Shown here: piece after piece, positions 1 to 13,200 of the stretch
Layout of the letters: every line of letters begins with the position of its first letter
Numbering within the stretch: position 1 is the first letter of the stretch
DNA from: Talinum fruticosum
Taxonomy: Eukaryota > Streptophyta > Magnoliopsida > Caryophyllales > Talinaceae
Length of the DNA stretch: 64,000 nucleotides
Reading direction: 5' to 3'
NCBI GenBank assembly: GCA_021018815.1
Contig: JAITYX010000033.1
Coordinates: 1,302,001 to 1,366,000, forward strand
Program-made: the position numbers and the translations under genes
Notes under the pieces: generated by a model
The model's input: only the letters and a program-made list of their open reading frames with translations
Databases searched by the model: none
Told to the model about the DNA's origin: nothing

Positions 1-1276
1 GGTTTTCTTTATCTCGATTCTATTTTGTTCTTTGAGTGTTTATATCATCACCCAAGTGAATTGTTTCATTGCTTAGTTCGAAAGGACATTGACCTTAGAC
101 TTTTAAGAGACCTAGCTCCTCGAGATCGACAACCGTACTCTCATTAGTACAAACAACAGGAGGAAGCAGACAGAGGTCCAAATATGGAAAGCCATCCAAG
201 ATGACATCAGTATTAGATTTAATTTTCTCGGAGAAACAAATTAAGAATATGTGTAAATGGAGAGAAATAGTAAAAGAAATGTGAGGTCTGGATTGTAACA
301 CAAAGTGCAACTAGCCTTATTTTCAATAGGGCAGTTTGGTAATAAAATATCTTTAACTTATTATCAAAAAAATATAAAAATGCTGAGATTATAAGAAGGA
401 ACTTGCTCAACTTACCAAATAAATCAAGAGGCATAGAAGTTACTATTTATTTTCCACGAATTGTCACGTTGCGTTTACCAGTTATAACAAAAACGCATAC
501 GAAAACTAGTCCTCGTAAAATATTGTTTAGCATAATTATTTAAATTTGTCTAACCCAAAAATAGTAGGGTTTGATCGTTAATTGTTCCGATTTGAATATA
601 AATCATTTCAAGTATATTTTTTCCTATTTATATTTTTTTCGGATGTAATTTTGATTGATCTTTAGGTTTGCTTACTTTTTCATCCCCAAAAAGACTAGGT
701 TTTGGACAAATACTTGGTAATTGCTGGTATGAACTCCTAATATTGTCTCGATTTTTTCAGTTTAAATTTGACCTCTATTAAAATATTTACCTAAACTAAA
801 AAAACAAAATGAAAATGTAGCCACGATGGAATTATTTTCAACCCCTATCCTCTAACTTAAATCTTATTATGTGTATTTTATTGTACCATTATAATTAGTA
901 TGTACCGCTATATAATTTTATATCAATTAAATATTAATATGTCGGTTTAATCAATCCAATATATATACCACGATTCTCATCTGAATAGAATACATATATA
1001 TTTTTGTTTATCTCTAAATTTTGAAGGGTATCTGATGATCATATCAGTATTTTTTTTCGTGGTTTACTAACTTTTGGTTTGTTTGGGCTGGTTTTTCTTT
1101 ATCATGGCCTATTATCCCATTGTTAATTGCCAAATTCCCCAATCAAAGACATTTCAGTAGCGACCAGTAGGTCTCAAGCGAACGCGCGGGAGAGAGAGAG
1201 AGAGAGAGAGACGGGCATCGAGAGGGTGGGCCTCGGAAACTTGAAAGAGGAGAGAGAAAACCCAGAGGAAAGGAAA
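1..1276. promoter_or_regulatory. Upstream region and leader of the SDH6-like gene
   Basis: No coding region is supported here. The stretch is AT-rich with short ORFs of no recognisable family. The last ~130 bases before the start codon are richer in G and A and carry a (GA)n run at about 1190-1211, as is common in plant 5' leaders. The promoter is presumably inside this stretch, but I could not pick out a convincing TATA box. Confidence 0.5.
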
Positions 1277-4200
1277 ATGGGAGAGAATGGAGATGCATCA
1301 TTCTTCAGGAAACACTGGGATGGCTGGAAGGGGTTTTGGAGCGACCGATTTGCCTTCCTTGACAACTATTCCAGATTCACCAAGCGCAAAAACCCTTGCC
1401 CTCCTGGTCTGATGCCGATGTTGAGGCCTTCATCGCCCTAGATCCGGTTCACGGCCCCGCTGTAACTTCTCTCTCCTACTTTCTCTTTACGTATTGCTTT
1501 CCTCGATTTGATTGTCTCTTGTACTTATGGGTCAATTTTCAGCTGTGGTTTTGTTTTTGTGTACTTCGATTGTGTTGTTATGGTCTATGATTGATTTCAT
1601 TTGTGATAATCTGGGCGATGATATCTGTTTATTTTCTTGATTGGAATGGTACTTTTTGCTCAGCTGCGGTGATTTAAGTATGTCGAAGTTTGTGTTGGGT
1701 GCTTTTTTTGAGGGGGATTTGTCGGACTCTTCACTTGTTTGTTGATTTATTTTCTTTGAGTTTTGGGTGATTTATGGGTCGTTGGTGAATTTGGGAATGT
1801 ATTTGTGCGTTTTACGGCGATCACTGTACTGAGATGTCAATGTCATGATGCAGTAATATGTGAATTATTTATGAAATCCGGCCCAGTTTGTTTCATTGCT
1901 TGGCTTGACCCTAGGGCAGCTTCGGGAAGTAGACTTATCAAGTCCCCTTTTGGCTTTCATGAAGTTAATCTCGTTTCGTTTCTCCAATTGGTCTTTTGTT
2001 AGTCGAAGTATGATTGATGTTTAAAACTTTTTGTATGTCATCGAATTGGAATGTCTATGTTTTATTGTCAATTAGTTGTTCAATGTTTCTTCTGTTTGAA
2101 CATGAATTTGATTTGAATTCTGAATCGTGTGCATTCTTTCTGTTCCTTGTTCTTCCAGCTGAGAACTGCCAGGGAAGCAGTTAAGTTTGGTCTGGTTGGA
2201 AGTGGTATTGGAGCAGTCTCAACTGCAGGTCTTGCTTGGAAATACTCAAGGAGCCCTCATGGTATCTTATATCTTTGTTCTACTTTGCTTATTGTACTTG
2301 CCTTTGTTTACTTATCTTCATGATTGCCAAAATGTTGTTTACTGAACAATATTCCTTTGGTTTTAGCTAGTTGTGAAGTGTTACCCAAGAAATTTCCCTG
2401 TGCAAAAATGTCAGTGCACTTTAGAAAGTTTAAGGTATAGGTAAGGACTAAAGAAGCACGAGCATAGAAAAGAACGAAAGCCACTTGCGACAATGTTGAT
2501 TATTCTCTGAATGTGAAATACTTGAAAGACATCCTATAATCCTGTAAAAACTGTGTACACAATGAATTCTGTAGTTGACCTTATTAATAAAACATATGAT
2601 AAGCTTCCTAAGATGTGAAGTTCAGAATTCCATCCCTCGATTTTCGTAGGTGATTGAATTTCCTGGGGATCATTGAAGTGTGCCTCTGACTAGGGTATGA
2701 GAATGAGAGATACAATAGTAAGCCATCAAAACTCTAAGTTCTCACCCAAATTCATACTTTCCCTATATAATAGATGCAATTTTGAGCTAATACCCTCAAA
2801 TGGTTGCTTGAAATTTCTTCGAATTAAACTTCACAGTGAAGTTTCCATGTTTTTTACTACCTAATTTCTGAATTGAATGGAATGCAGTGAATAGTTGAGA
2901 ACTTGAGTCAGCCTCATAAGATGATTTCATTGGAACTTGTACTTATCTATGTGTTTTTTTTCTTTTTCATTTTTTCTTCAAATTACAGTGTTATGTGGTG
3001 GTTGTTCTACAAGAAAATTTAGAATATCAAAATATTAACCAATCTAGCAAAGTTACAGGTCTCGCACAAGATGTGCACCTCAGCCTTCAGGGCACTTTGG
3101 TGTGCTGTATCCTTTCTAAACTAAGTTTATGAGATTCTTACAACTTTATCTTTGAAACCTCTTAATATTTAAAATTTCCCTCTAATAATTTATGATCGTC
3201 ATGGTTTCTTTGGTGCCATCTTTTAGATTGAGCATGATTCCAAGATGATCCAAAGGACATTATATTGGGACACAAGACCCTCTAAAGGGAATCGTCCTAG
3301 ACTACCCTTAAAAACATTGTGAGGAATTAGTATGTGCACATATAAACACCATTTGACAGACACTCAGATTTTATTCTTTTTTTTGGGGGGATTTTGAGAG
3401 AGAAACAGGAGCATATAGCCACCAGTGGACAACGTTTGGATGCTTTTCAGATATATATACCAAAAAAAGTGTACAATGGCGTTCATGTTAATGTATAGTG
3501 TATACATTTGAAATTTCTTAGGACGTTTCAAAATATCCATGTAAACAATTCTAGTGAACTATGGTTTCACTGGTGAGCTGAATTTTAATAGTAGAAAGTA
3601 TTTCCAAAACATGCAAAACCAGGATTTAAACTGTAAACATTCTTTACTGATTTAAAAACACCCAACAATGTTTTAAAAGCCTCGTAAGAGCATATTATCA
3701 TCATTTGATAATCTCGAGACATTTTTCAAAAAATCCCAAAACCATGGATAATGGCCTTTATTTTGGGTGATGTAGAGAGGTTCTAACCACTCTACCTCCA
3801 AAACCTATTAGAATGATTCAAATATTCTTGTAAGCAATTCCCTTGACCTTAGTGGCATTGATTTATTGGTTTAAAGCGCATTGCCATAACATAACAAAAA
3901 GAGTCATTATACTGTACCCTTTAAATTACCCAAAATCGACTTTCCTAGGGTCAATGTGTCCCTTCTCAAGGTGCAAGGGGATCCCTATTTATTGTGGAGG
4001 AGAGGGGAGCTAAAAGCACATTTGACCACTTTGAGAATTCATTGAAGCACATAATGACCATTTGACATCTTAAAAATATTTCGAAAATACTGCATAATGA
4101 CCTTCACTTTTGAAACCACTTAATATGTGAAAAATATGTCTGATAATTTTTGAGTGTAATGGTTTCATTGGTACCATCTTGTAGATAGAGGATGATTCCG

Positions 4201-7200
4201 AAATGCTCATTTGGCCATTATATTGGGATACAAGGCACTTTAAAGGGAATCGTCCTAGACTACCCTCAAACATTGTGGGGCATTAGTAGGTGCATAGATA
4301 ATCAGCATTTGATGGATACTCAAATTTCTTTCCTTCCTTTTTTTTTTTTTAGGGAGGGGGAGCATTTTGAGAGGGAAACAGGAGCATATAGTCACTAATG
4401 GACAACGTTTGGATGTTTTTTCAGATATATATATATATACCAAAAAAAGTGTATAATGGCATTCATGTTAATGTATAGTGCTTACATTTGAAACTTCTTA
4501 GGAAGTTTCAAAATATCCATGCAAACAATTCCAGATGAGCTATATGGCCTCATTGGTGTGATATATTGGATAGTAGAAAATAATTCCAAAACATGCAAAA
4601 ACGGGAATAAGGTGGCATAACTTAAACTGGAAACATTCTTGATTGGTTTAGAACACCCAACAATGTTCTAAAAGCCTAGTAAGAGCATATGATCATCATT
4701 TGATAATGTGAAGGCATTTTCCCAAAAATCCCAAAAATCGTGGATAATAGCCTTCATTTTGGGAATGCAGAGACGTTCTAGCCACTCTACCTTCAAAACC
4801 CATTAGAATGATTCAAATATTCTGATAAGCAATTCCATTGCTTAATGGCCTCAGTGGCATTGGTGTATTGGTTTAAAGCGCATTGCCACAACACAACAGA
4901 AAGGGTCATTATGATGTCATACTATACCATTTAAATTACCCAAAATCGACTATCCAAGGGTCAATGTGTCCCTTCTCTTAGTGCAAGGGGATCCCTATTT
5001 ATTGTGGAGGAGAGGGAAGCTAAAAGTACATTCGACCCTTTTTTAGGGATTCATTGTAGCACATAATTAGCATTTGACATCTTAAAAATATTTTGAAAAT
5101 CCTGCATGGCGAAACCTGATAATATGTTGAAAAAATGTCTAATAATTTATGAGCATAATGGTCTCGTTGGTACCATCTTGTAGATTGAGGATGATTCTGA
5201 AATGCTCATAAGGCCATTATATTGGGATACAAGGCACTTTAAAGGGAATCGTCCTAGACTACCATCAAACATTGTGAGGCATTAGTAGGTGCACACATAA
5301 TCACCATTTGATGGATACTCAGAATGCCTTTGCATTTTTTGCGGGGGGATTTTGAGAGGGAAACAGGAGCATATAGTCACTAATGGACAACGTTTGTATG
5401 TTTTTTACTTATATATACCAAAAAAGTGTATAATAGCATTCATGTTAATGTATGGTGTTCACATTTGAAACTTCTTAGGAGGTTTCAAAATATCCATGCA
5501 AACAATTCTAGTGAGCTATATTGGATAGTAGAAAATAATTCCAAAACATGCGAAAACAGTAATCAAGGTGGTATAACTTAAACTGGAAACATTCTTGACT
5601 GGTTTAAAACACCCAATAATGTTCTAAAAGCCTAGTAAGAGAATATGATCACCATTTGATAACGTGAAGACATTTTCCCAAAAATCCCAGAAATCGCAGA
5701 TAATAGCCTTCATTTTCGGGATGCAGAGAGGTCCTAGCCACTCTACCTTGAAAACCCATTAGAATGATTCAAATACTCAAATATTCCACCGAATAATGTT
5801 CTAAAAGCCTAGTGTATAATTGCATTCATGTTAATGTATAGTGTTTACATTTGAAACTTCTTTGGAAGTTTCATAATATCAATGTAAACAATTCGAGTGA
5901 GCTATATGGCTTCATTGGTGTGATATATTGGATAGTAAAAAGCAATTCCAAAACATGCAAAACCAGGAATTAAGGTGGTATAGGTTCAAAACACCTAAGA
6001 ATGTCCTAAAAGCCCAAGTAAGAGCATGATCACCATTTGATAACGTGAACACATTTTCCAAACAATCCTAGAGATCGTGGATAATAGCTTTCATTTTGGG
6101 GATGCAGAGAGGTTCTAGCCACTTTACCTTCAAAACCCAAGTAGAATGATTCAAATATTCTCATAAGGAATTCCATTGACCGTAGTGGCCTTTTGGGCAT
6201 TGGTTTATTGGTTCAAAGTGCATACCTCAGACGCAACAAAAAAAGTTCACTGTACCCTTTAAATTACCAAAAATTGACTTTTCGACAGTCAATGTGTCCC
6301 TTCTCAAAGTGCAAGGGGACCCCTATTTATTGTGTAGGATAGGGGAGCTAAAGTACATTTGACCATTTTGAGGGATCCAATAAATCACATAATGACCTCT
6401 TAAACATATTTTAAAAATCCTGCCTAATGAACTACATTTTTGATACCTCTTAATATGTTGAAAAAATGTCTTATACTCTATGGGCGTAATGGCTTCGTTG
6501 GTACCTTCTTGTAGATTAAGGATGATTAAGAAATGCTGAAAAGGCTATTATATTGGGATACATGTCACTCTAAAGGGAATCGTCTAAGACTACTCTCAAA
6601 CATTGTGAAGCTTTACTAGGTGCACACATAATCACCATTTGATGGATACGCAGATTTCTTTTCCTTTTTTCCCGGGGCATTTTGAGAGGGAAACAGAGTA
6701 ACCGACAACTTTTGGATGTTTTTCATATATATATACCAAAAAAGTGTATAATGGCATTCATGTTAATGTATATTGTTTAGAAGTTTCAAAATATTCATGT
6801 AAAAAATTCTAGTGAGCTATATGGTTTCATTGGTGTGATATATGGGATAGTAAAAAATAATTCCAAAACGTGCAAAAATAGGAATTAAGGTGGTATTGCT
6901 TAACTGTAAGACTGGTTTAAAACACCCAACAATGTTCTAAAAGCCTAGTAAGAGCATATTGCTTAACTGTAAACAGCTTGACTGGTTTAAAAATCATGGA
7001 TAATAGCCTTCATTTTGGTGATGGAGAGAGGTTCTAGCCACTCTACCTTTAAAACCCATTAGAATGATTCAAATATTCTCATATTTAATTCCATTGACCT
7101 TAGTGGCATTGGTTTATTGGTTTAAAGCTCATTGCCACCACAAAAAGGTCATTATGATGTCATATTGTACCCTTTAAATTACCCAAAGTCGACTTTCCAA

Positions 7201-10200
7201 GGGTCAATGTGTCCCTTCTCAAGGTGCAAGGGGATCCCTATTTATTGTGGAGGAGAGGGGAGCTAAATGTACATCTGACCCTTTTGAGGGATCCATTGCA
7301 GCACATAAGGACCATTTGACATCTTAAAAATATTTTGAAAATCCTATATAATTAGCTTCATTTTTGGAACATGTTAATATGTTGAAAAAATATGTCTTAT
7401 AATTTATGAGCGTAATGGTTTCCTTGGTACCATCTTGTCGATTGAGGATGATTCCAAAATGCTCATAAAGCCATTATATTGGCATACAAGGCACTCTAAA
7501 CGGAATCATCGTAGAATACACTCAAACATTGTGAGACATTAGTAGGAGCACACATAATCACCATTTGATGGATATTCAGATTTCTTTTCCTTTTTTTTTG
7601 TGATGGAGCATTTTGAGAGGGAAAAAGTAGCATATTGTCACTAATGGACAAGGTTTGGATGTTTTTCAGATATATACCAAAAAAGTTTATAATGGCATTC
7701 ATATTAATGCATAGTGTCTACATTTGAAACTTCTTAGGATGTTTCAAAATATCCATGTAAACAATTCTAGTGAGCTATATGGCTTCATTCGTGTGATATT
7801 TGGATAGTAGAAAACAATTCCAAAACATGCGGAAATAGGAATTAAGGTGGGAATTAAGGTGCTGTAACTGTAAACATTCTTGATTAGTTTAAAACACTCA
7901 ACAATGTTCTAAAAGCCTAGTAAGAGCATATGATCACCATTTGATAACGTCAACACATGTTCCCAAAAATCCCCAAAAATCGTGGATAATAGCCTTCATT
8001 TTGTGGATGCAGAGAGGTTCTGGATACTTTACCTTCAAAACCCACGAGAATGATTCAAATATACTCTACCTTCAAAACCCACGAGAATGATTCAAATATT
8101 CTCATAAGCAATTCCATTGACCTTAGTGGCCTCAGTGGCATTGGTTTATTGGTTTAAAGGACATTGCCACAACAAAAAGGGTCGTTATGATGTCATAATT
8201 TGAATTACCCAAAATCAACTTTCCCAAGATCGTCCCTTTTCATGGTGCAAGGGGATCCCTATTTATTATGAAGGAGAGGGGAGCAAAAGTACATTTGACC
8301 CTCTTGAGGTATCCATTAAAGCAGATAATGACCATTTGACATCTTAAAAATATTTTGAAAATCCTGCATAGCGAAACCTGGTAATATGTTGAAAAAATAT
8401 GTCTAATAATTTATGACCATAATGGTCTCGTTGGTACCATCTTGTAGATTGAGGATGATTATGAAATGCTCATAAGGCCATTATATTGGGATACAAGGCA
8501 CTCTAAAGGGAATCATGCTAGACTACCATCAAACATTGTGAGGCATTAGTAGGTGCACACATAATCACCATTTGATGGATACTCAGAATGCCTTTGCATT
8601 TTTTTTGCGGGGGGATTTTGAGAGGGAAATAGGAGCATATAGTCACTAATGGACAACGTTTGTATGTTTTTTAGTTATTTATACCAAAAAAGTGTATAAT
8701 AGCATTCATGTTAATGTATGGTGTTTACATTTGAAACTTCTTAGGAAGTTTCAAAATATCCATGCAAACAATTCTAGTGAGCTATATTGGATAGTAGAAA
8801 ATAATTCCAAAACATGCAAAAACAGTAATCAAGGTGGTATAACTTAAACTGGAAACATTCTTGACTGGTTTAAAACACCCAGCAATGTTCTAAAAGCCTA
8901 GTAAGAGAATATGATCACCATTTGATAACGTGAAGACATTTTCCCAAAAATCCTAAAAATCGTGGATAATAGCCTTCACTTTGGGGATGCAGAGAGGTTC
9001 TAGCCACTCTACCTTGAAAACCCATTAGAATGATTCAAATACTCAAATATTCCACCGAATAATGTTCTAAAAGCCTAGTGTATAATTGCATTCATGTTAA
9101 TGTATAGTGTTTACATTTGAAACTTCTTAGGAAGTTTCGTAATATCCATGTGAACAATTCTAGTGAGCTATAAGGCTTCATTGGTGTGATATATTGGATA
9201 GTAAAAAATAATTCCAAAACATGCAAAACCAGGAATTAAGGTGGTATAGGTAGATTTCTTTTCCTTTTTTTTTTGGGGGGCATTTTGAGAGGGAAACAGT
9301 AGCATATAGTCACTAACTGACAACATTTGGATGTTTTTCAGATATATATACCAAAAAAAGTGTATAATGGCATGAAGAATGGCAACGAGGCTGGTCGGGG
9401 GCGGGGCTCGGGGCTGACCTCCCCGTCCCTATCCCCGCTGCCCAAAGTACCCCCCACCCCCGCCCCGCCCCGCCCCGCTTCGGGGGAGAGCTTCTCCATC
9501 CCCGGCCCCGACGCATCCCCAACCCCGTCGGGCCCCGATCCCCGTTACCAAAATTTCAAACAAGTTTGAATTCAACCAAATTAAACAAAAAAGTTAAACA
9601 AACCCTACAATCCTAAATGAAATTAAGCCTTTCACATTCAATTCGTTCGAATAATATACAAGAAAATTAGATCTACACAATTTGAAAAAACATTCAAAGA
9701 ACCAAGATGTGAACAGCGGCCAGCGGTGCAAGCGACGAAATTTGTAGTTGTGATGATGAGGGAGAATCCATGGACATGGTTGCCATTTTCTTTATTCCAG
9801 ATGTAGCTTTCAAATGCAGGAGAGACTAGATTAGAGTAGAAGAGAGAGAGAGAGAGTGTCTTTGAGGGACGAGTGGGAGAGATAGTAGAGTCGAAGAGAG
9901 ACTGGGGGAACTAGAGGAGGCAAAAGGACAAGGAGAGTGAGATTGATAGAGAACTTGGACAAGCCTAGGAGTATAGGGTGCGGCGGATGGCTGGGAGGGA
10001 GGTAAAAGTGGGTGAGTGGTTTGTTTTATACTTAGGTCTAGGATTTACCAGTTATAAAATGTCAAAATTACCCTTCATAGAAAAATTATGTTAAAAAACG
10101 GGAGTGGGACGGGGAACAGGGACAAGACTCTCCCCATCCCCATCCCCGCTCGGGGATGGAAATTTGTCCCTGTCCCCGCCCCATTCCCCGTTTGGGGCGG

Positions 10201-13200
10201 GATTTTCCCCACCTCGAGTCGGCCCCGTTCGGGGCTGGGGAATCCCTGCCTCATTGTCATCCCTAAATGGCATTCATGTTAATGTATAGTGTTTAGAAGT
10301 TTCAAAATATCCATGTAAACAATTCTAGTGAGCTATATGGCTTCATTGGTTTGATGTATGGGATAGTAAAAAATAATTCCAAAACATGCAAAAATGGGAA
10401 TTAAGGTGGTATTGCTTAACTGTAAACAGTCTTGACTGGTTTAAAACACCCAACAATGTTCTAAAAGCCTAGTAAGAACATATGGTCACCATTTGATAAC
10501 GTGATGACATTTTCCCAAAAATCGGGATTAAAGCCTTCATTTTGGGGATGCAAGAGAGGTTCTAGTCACTCTACCTTCAAAACCCATTAGAATGATTCAA
10601 ATATTCTCACAAACAATTCCATTGACCTTAATGGCTTCAGTGGCATTGGTGTATTGGTTTAAAGCGCATTGCACAACAAAACAGAAAAGGGTTATTGTGA
10701 TGTCATACTGTACCGTTTAAATTACCCAAAATCGACTTTCCAAGGGTCAATGTGCCCCATCTCAAGGTGCAAGGGGATCCCTATTTATTGTAGAGGAGAG
10801 GGGAGCTAAAAGCACATATGACCATTTTTTTGAGGGATCCATTGAAGCACATGATCACCATTTGACATCTTAAAAATATTTTGAAAATCCTGCATAGTGA
10901 CCTTGATTTTTTAAAGCTCTTAATATGTTGAAAAAACATGTCTAATAATTTTTGAGCTTAATGGTCTCGTCGATACCATCTTGTAGATTGAGGTTGATTC
11001 CCAAATGCTCATAAGGCCATTATATTGGGATACAAGGCACTCTAAAGGAAATCGTCCTAGACTACCATCAAACATTCTGAGGCATTAGTAGTTGCGCACA
11101 TAATCACCATTTGATGGATACTTAGATTTCTTTTCCTTTTTTTTTGGGGGGAGCATTTTGTGAGGGAAGCAGGAGCATATAGTCACTAATGGATAATGTT
11201 TGGATGTTTTTCAGATATATATATATACCAAAAAAAGTGTATAATGGCATTCGTGTTTAATGTATAGTGTTTACATTTGAAACTTCTTAGGAAGTTTCAA
11301 AATATCCATGCTGACAGTTCTAGTGAGTTATATAGCTTCATTGGTGTCGTATATTGGATAGTAGAAAATAATCCCAAAACATGCAAAAAGGGGAATTGAG
11401 GTGGTATAACATAAACTGTAAACAGTCTTGACTGGTTTAGAACACCCAACAATGTTCTAAAAGCCTAGTAAGAACATATGGTCACCATTTGATAACGTGA
11501 TGACATTTTCCCAAAAATCGGGATTAAAGCCTTCATTTTGGGGATGCAAGAGAGGTTCTAGTCACTCTACCTTCAAAACCCATTAGAATGATTCAAATAT
11601 TCTCACAAACAATTCCATTGACCTTAATGGCTTCAGTGGCATTGGTGTATTGGTTTAAAGTGCATTGCACAACAAAACAGAAAAGGGTTATTATGATGTC
11701 ATACTGTACCGTTTAAATTACCCAAAATCGACTTTCCAAGGGTCAATGTGCCCCATCTCAAGGTGCAAGGGGATCCCTATTTATTGTAGAGGAGAGGGGA
11801 GCTAAAAGCACATATGACCATTTTTTTGAGGGATCCATTGAAGCACATGATCACCATTTGACATCTTAAAAATATTTTGAAAATCCTGCATAGCGACCTT
11901 GATTTTTTAAAGCTCTTAATATGTTGAAAAACATGTCTAATAATTTTTGAGCTTAATGGTCTCGTCGATACCATCTTGTAGATTGAGGTTGATTCCCAAA
12001 TGCTCATAAGGCCATTATATTGGGATACAAGGCACTCTAAAGGAAATCGTCCTAGACTACCATCAAACATTCTGAGGCATTAGTAGTTGCACACATAATC
12101 ACCATTTGATGGATACTTAGATTTCTTTTCCTTTTTTTTTTTTTGGGGGGAGCATTTTGTGAGGGAAGCAGGAGCATATAGTCACTAATGGACAATGTTT
12201 GGATGTTTTTCAGATATATATATATACCAAAAAAAGTGTATAATGGCATTCATGTTTAATGTATAGTGTTTACATTTGAAACTTCTTAGGAAGTTTCAAA
12301 ATATCCATGCTAACAGTTCTAGTGAGTTATATAGCTTCATTGGTGTCATATATTGGATAGTAGAAAATAATCCCAAAACATGCAAAAAGGGGAATTGAGG
12401 TGGTATAACATAAACTGGAAACAGTCTTGACTGGTTTAGAACACCCAACAATGTTCTAAAAGCCTAGTAAGAACATATGGTCACCATTTGATAACGTGAT
12501 GACATTTTCCCAAAAATCGGGATTAAAGCCTTCATTTTGGGGATGCAAGAGAGGTTCTAGTCACTCTACCTTCAAAACCCATTAGAATGATTCAAATATT
12601 CTCACAAACAATTCCATTGACCTTAATGGCTTCAGTGGCATTGGTGTATTGGTTTAAAGCGCATTGCACAACAAAACAGAAAAGGGTTATTATGATGTCA
12701 TACTGTACCGTTTAAATTACCCAAAATCGGCTTTCCAAGGGTCAATGTGCCCCATCTCAAGGTGCAAGGGGATCCCTATTTATTGTAGAGGAGAGGGGAG
12801 CTAAAAGCACATATGACCATTTTTTTGAGGGATCCATTGAAGCACATGATCACCATTTGACATCTTAAAAATATTTTGAAAATCCTGCATAGCGATCTTG
12901 ATTTTTAAAAGCTCTTAATATGTTGAAAAACATGTCTAATAATTTTTGAGCTTAATGGCCTCGTCGATACCATCTTGTAGATTGAGGTTGATTCCCAAAT
13001 GCTCATAAGGCCATTATATTGGGATACAAGGCACTCTAAAGGAAATCGTCCTAGCGTACTCATCAAACATTCTGAGGCATTAGTAGTTGCGCACATAATC
13101 ACCATTTGATGGATACTTAGATTTCTTTTCCTTTTTTTTTTGGGGGGAGCATTTTGTGAGGGAAGCAGGAGCATATAGTCACTAATGGACAATGTTTGGA

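Noticed and set aside
9313..9569. Overlapping Gly/Pro-rich ORFs
   Set aside because: They come from the CGGGG-rich end of a hAT element.
11777..13192. Several 60-97-codon ORFs with similar peptides on the minus strand of array 1
   Set aside because: They recur because the array units recur, are low in complexity, and match no family; they are by-products of a noncoding repeat.
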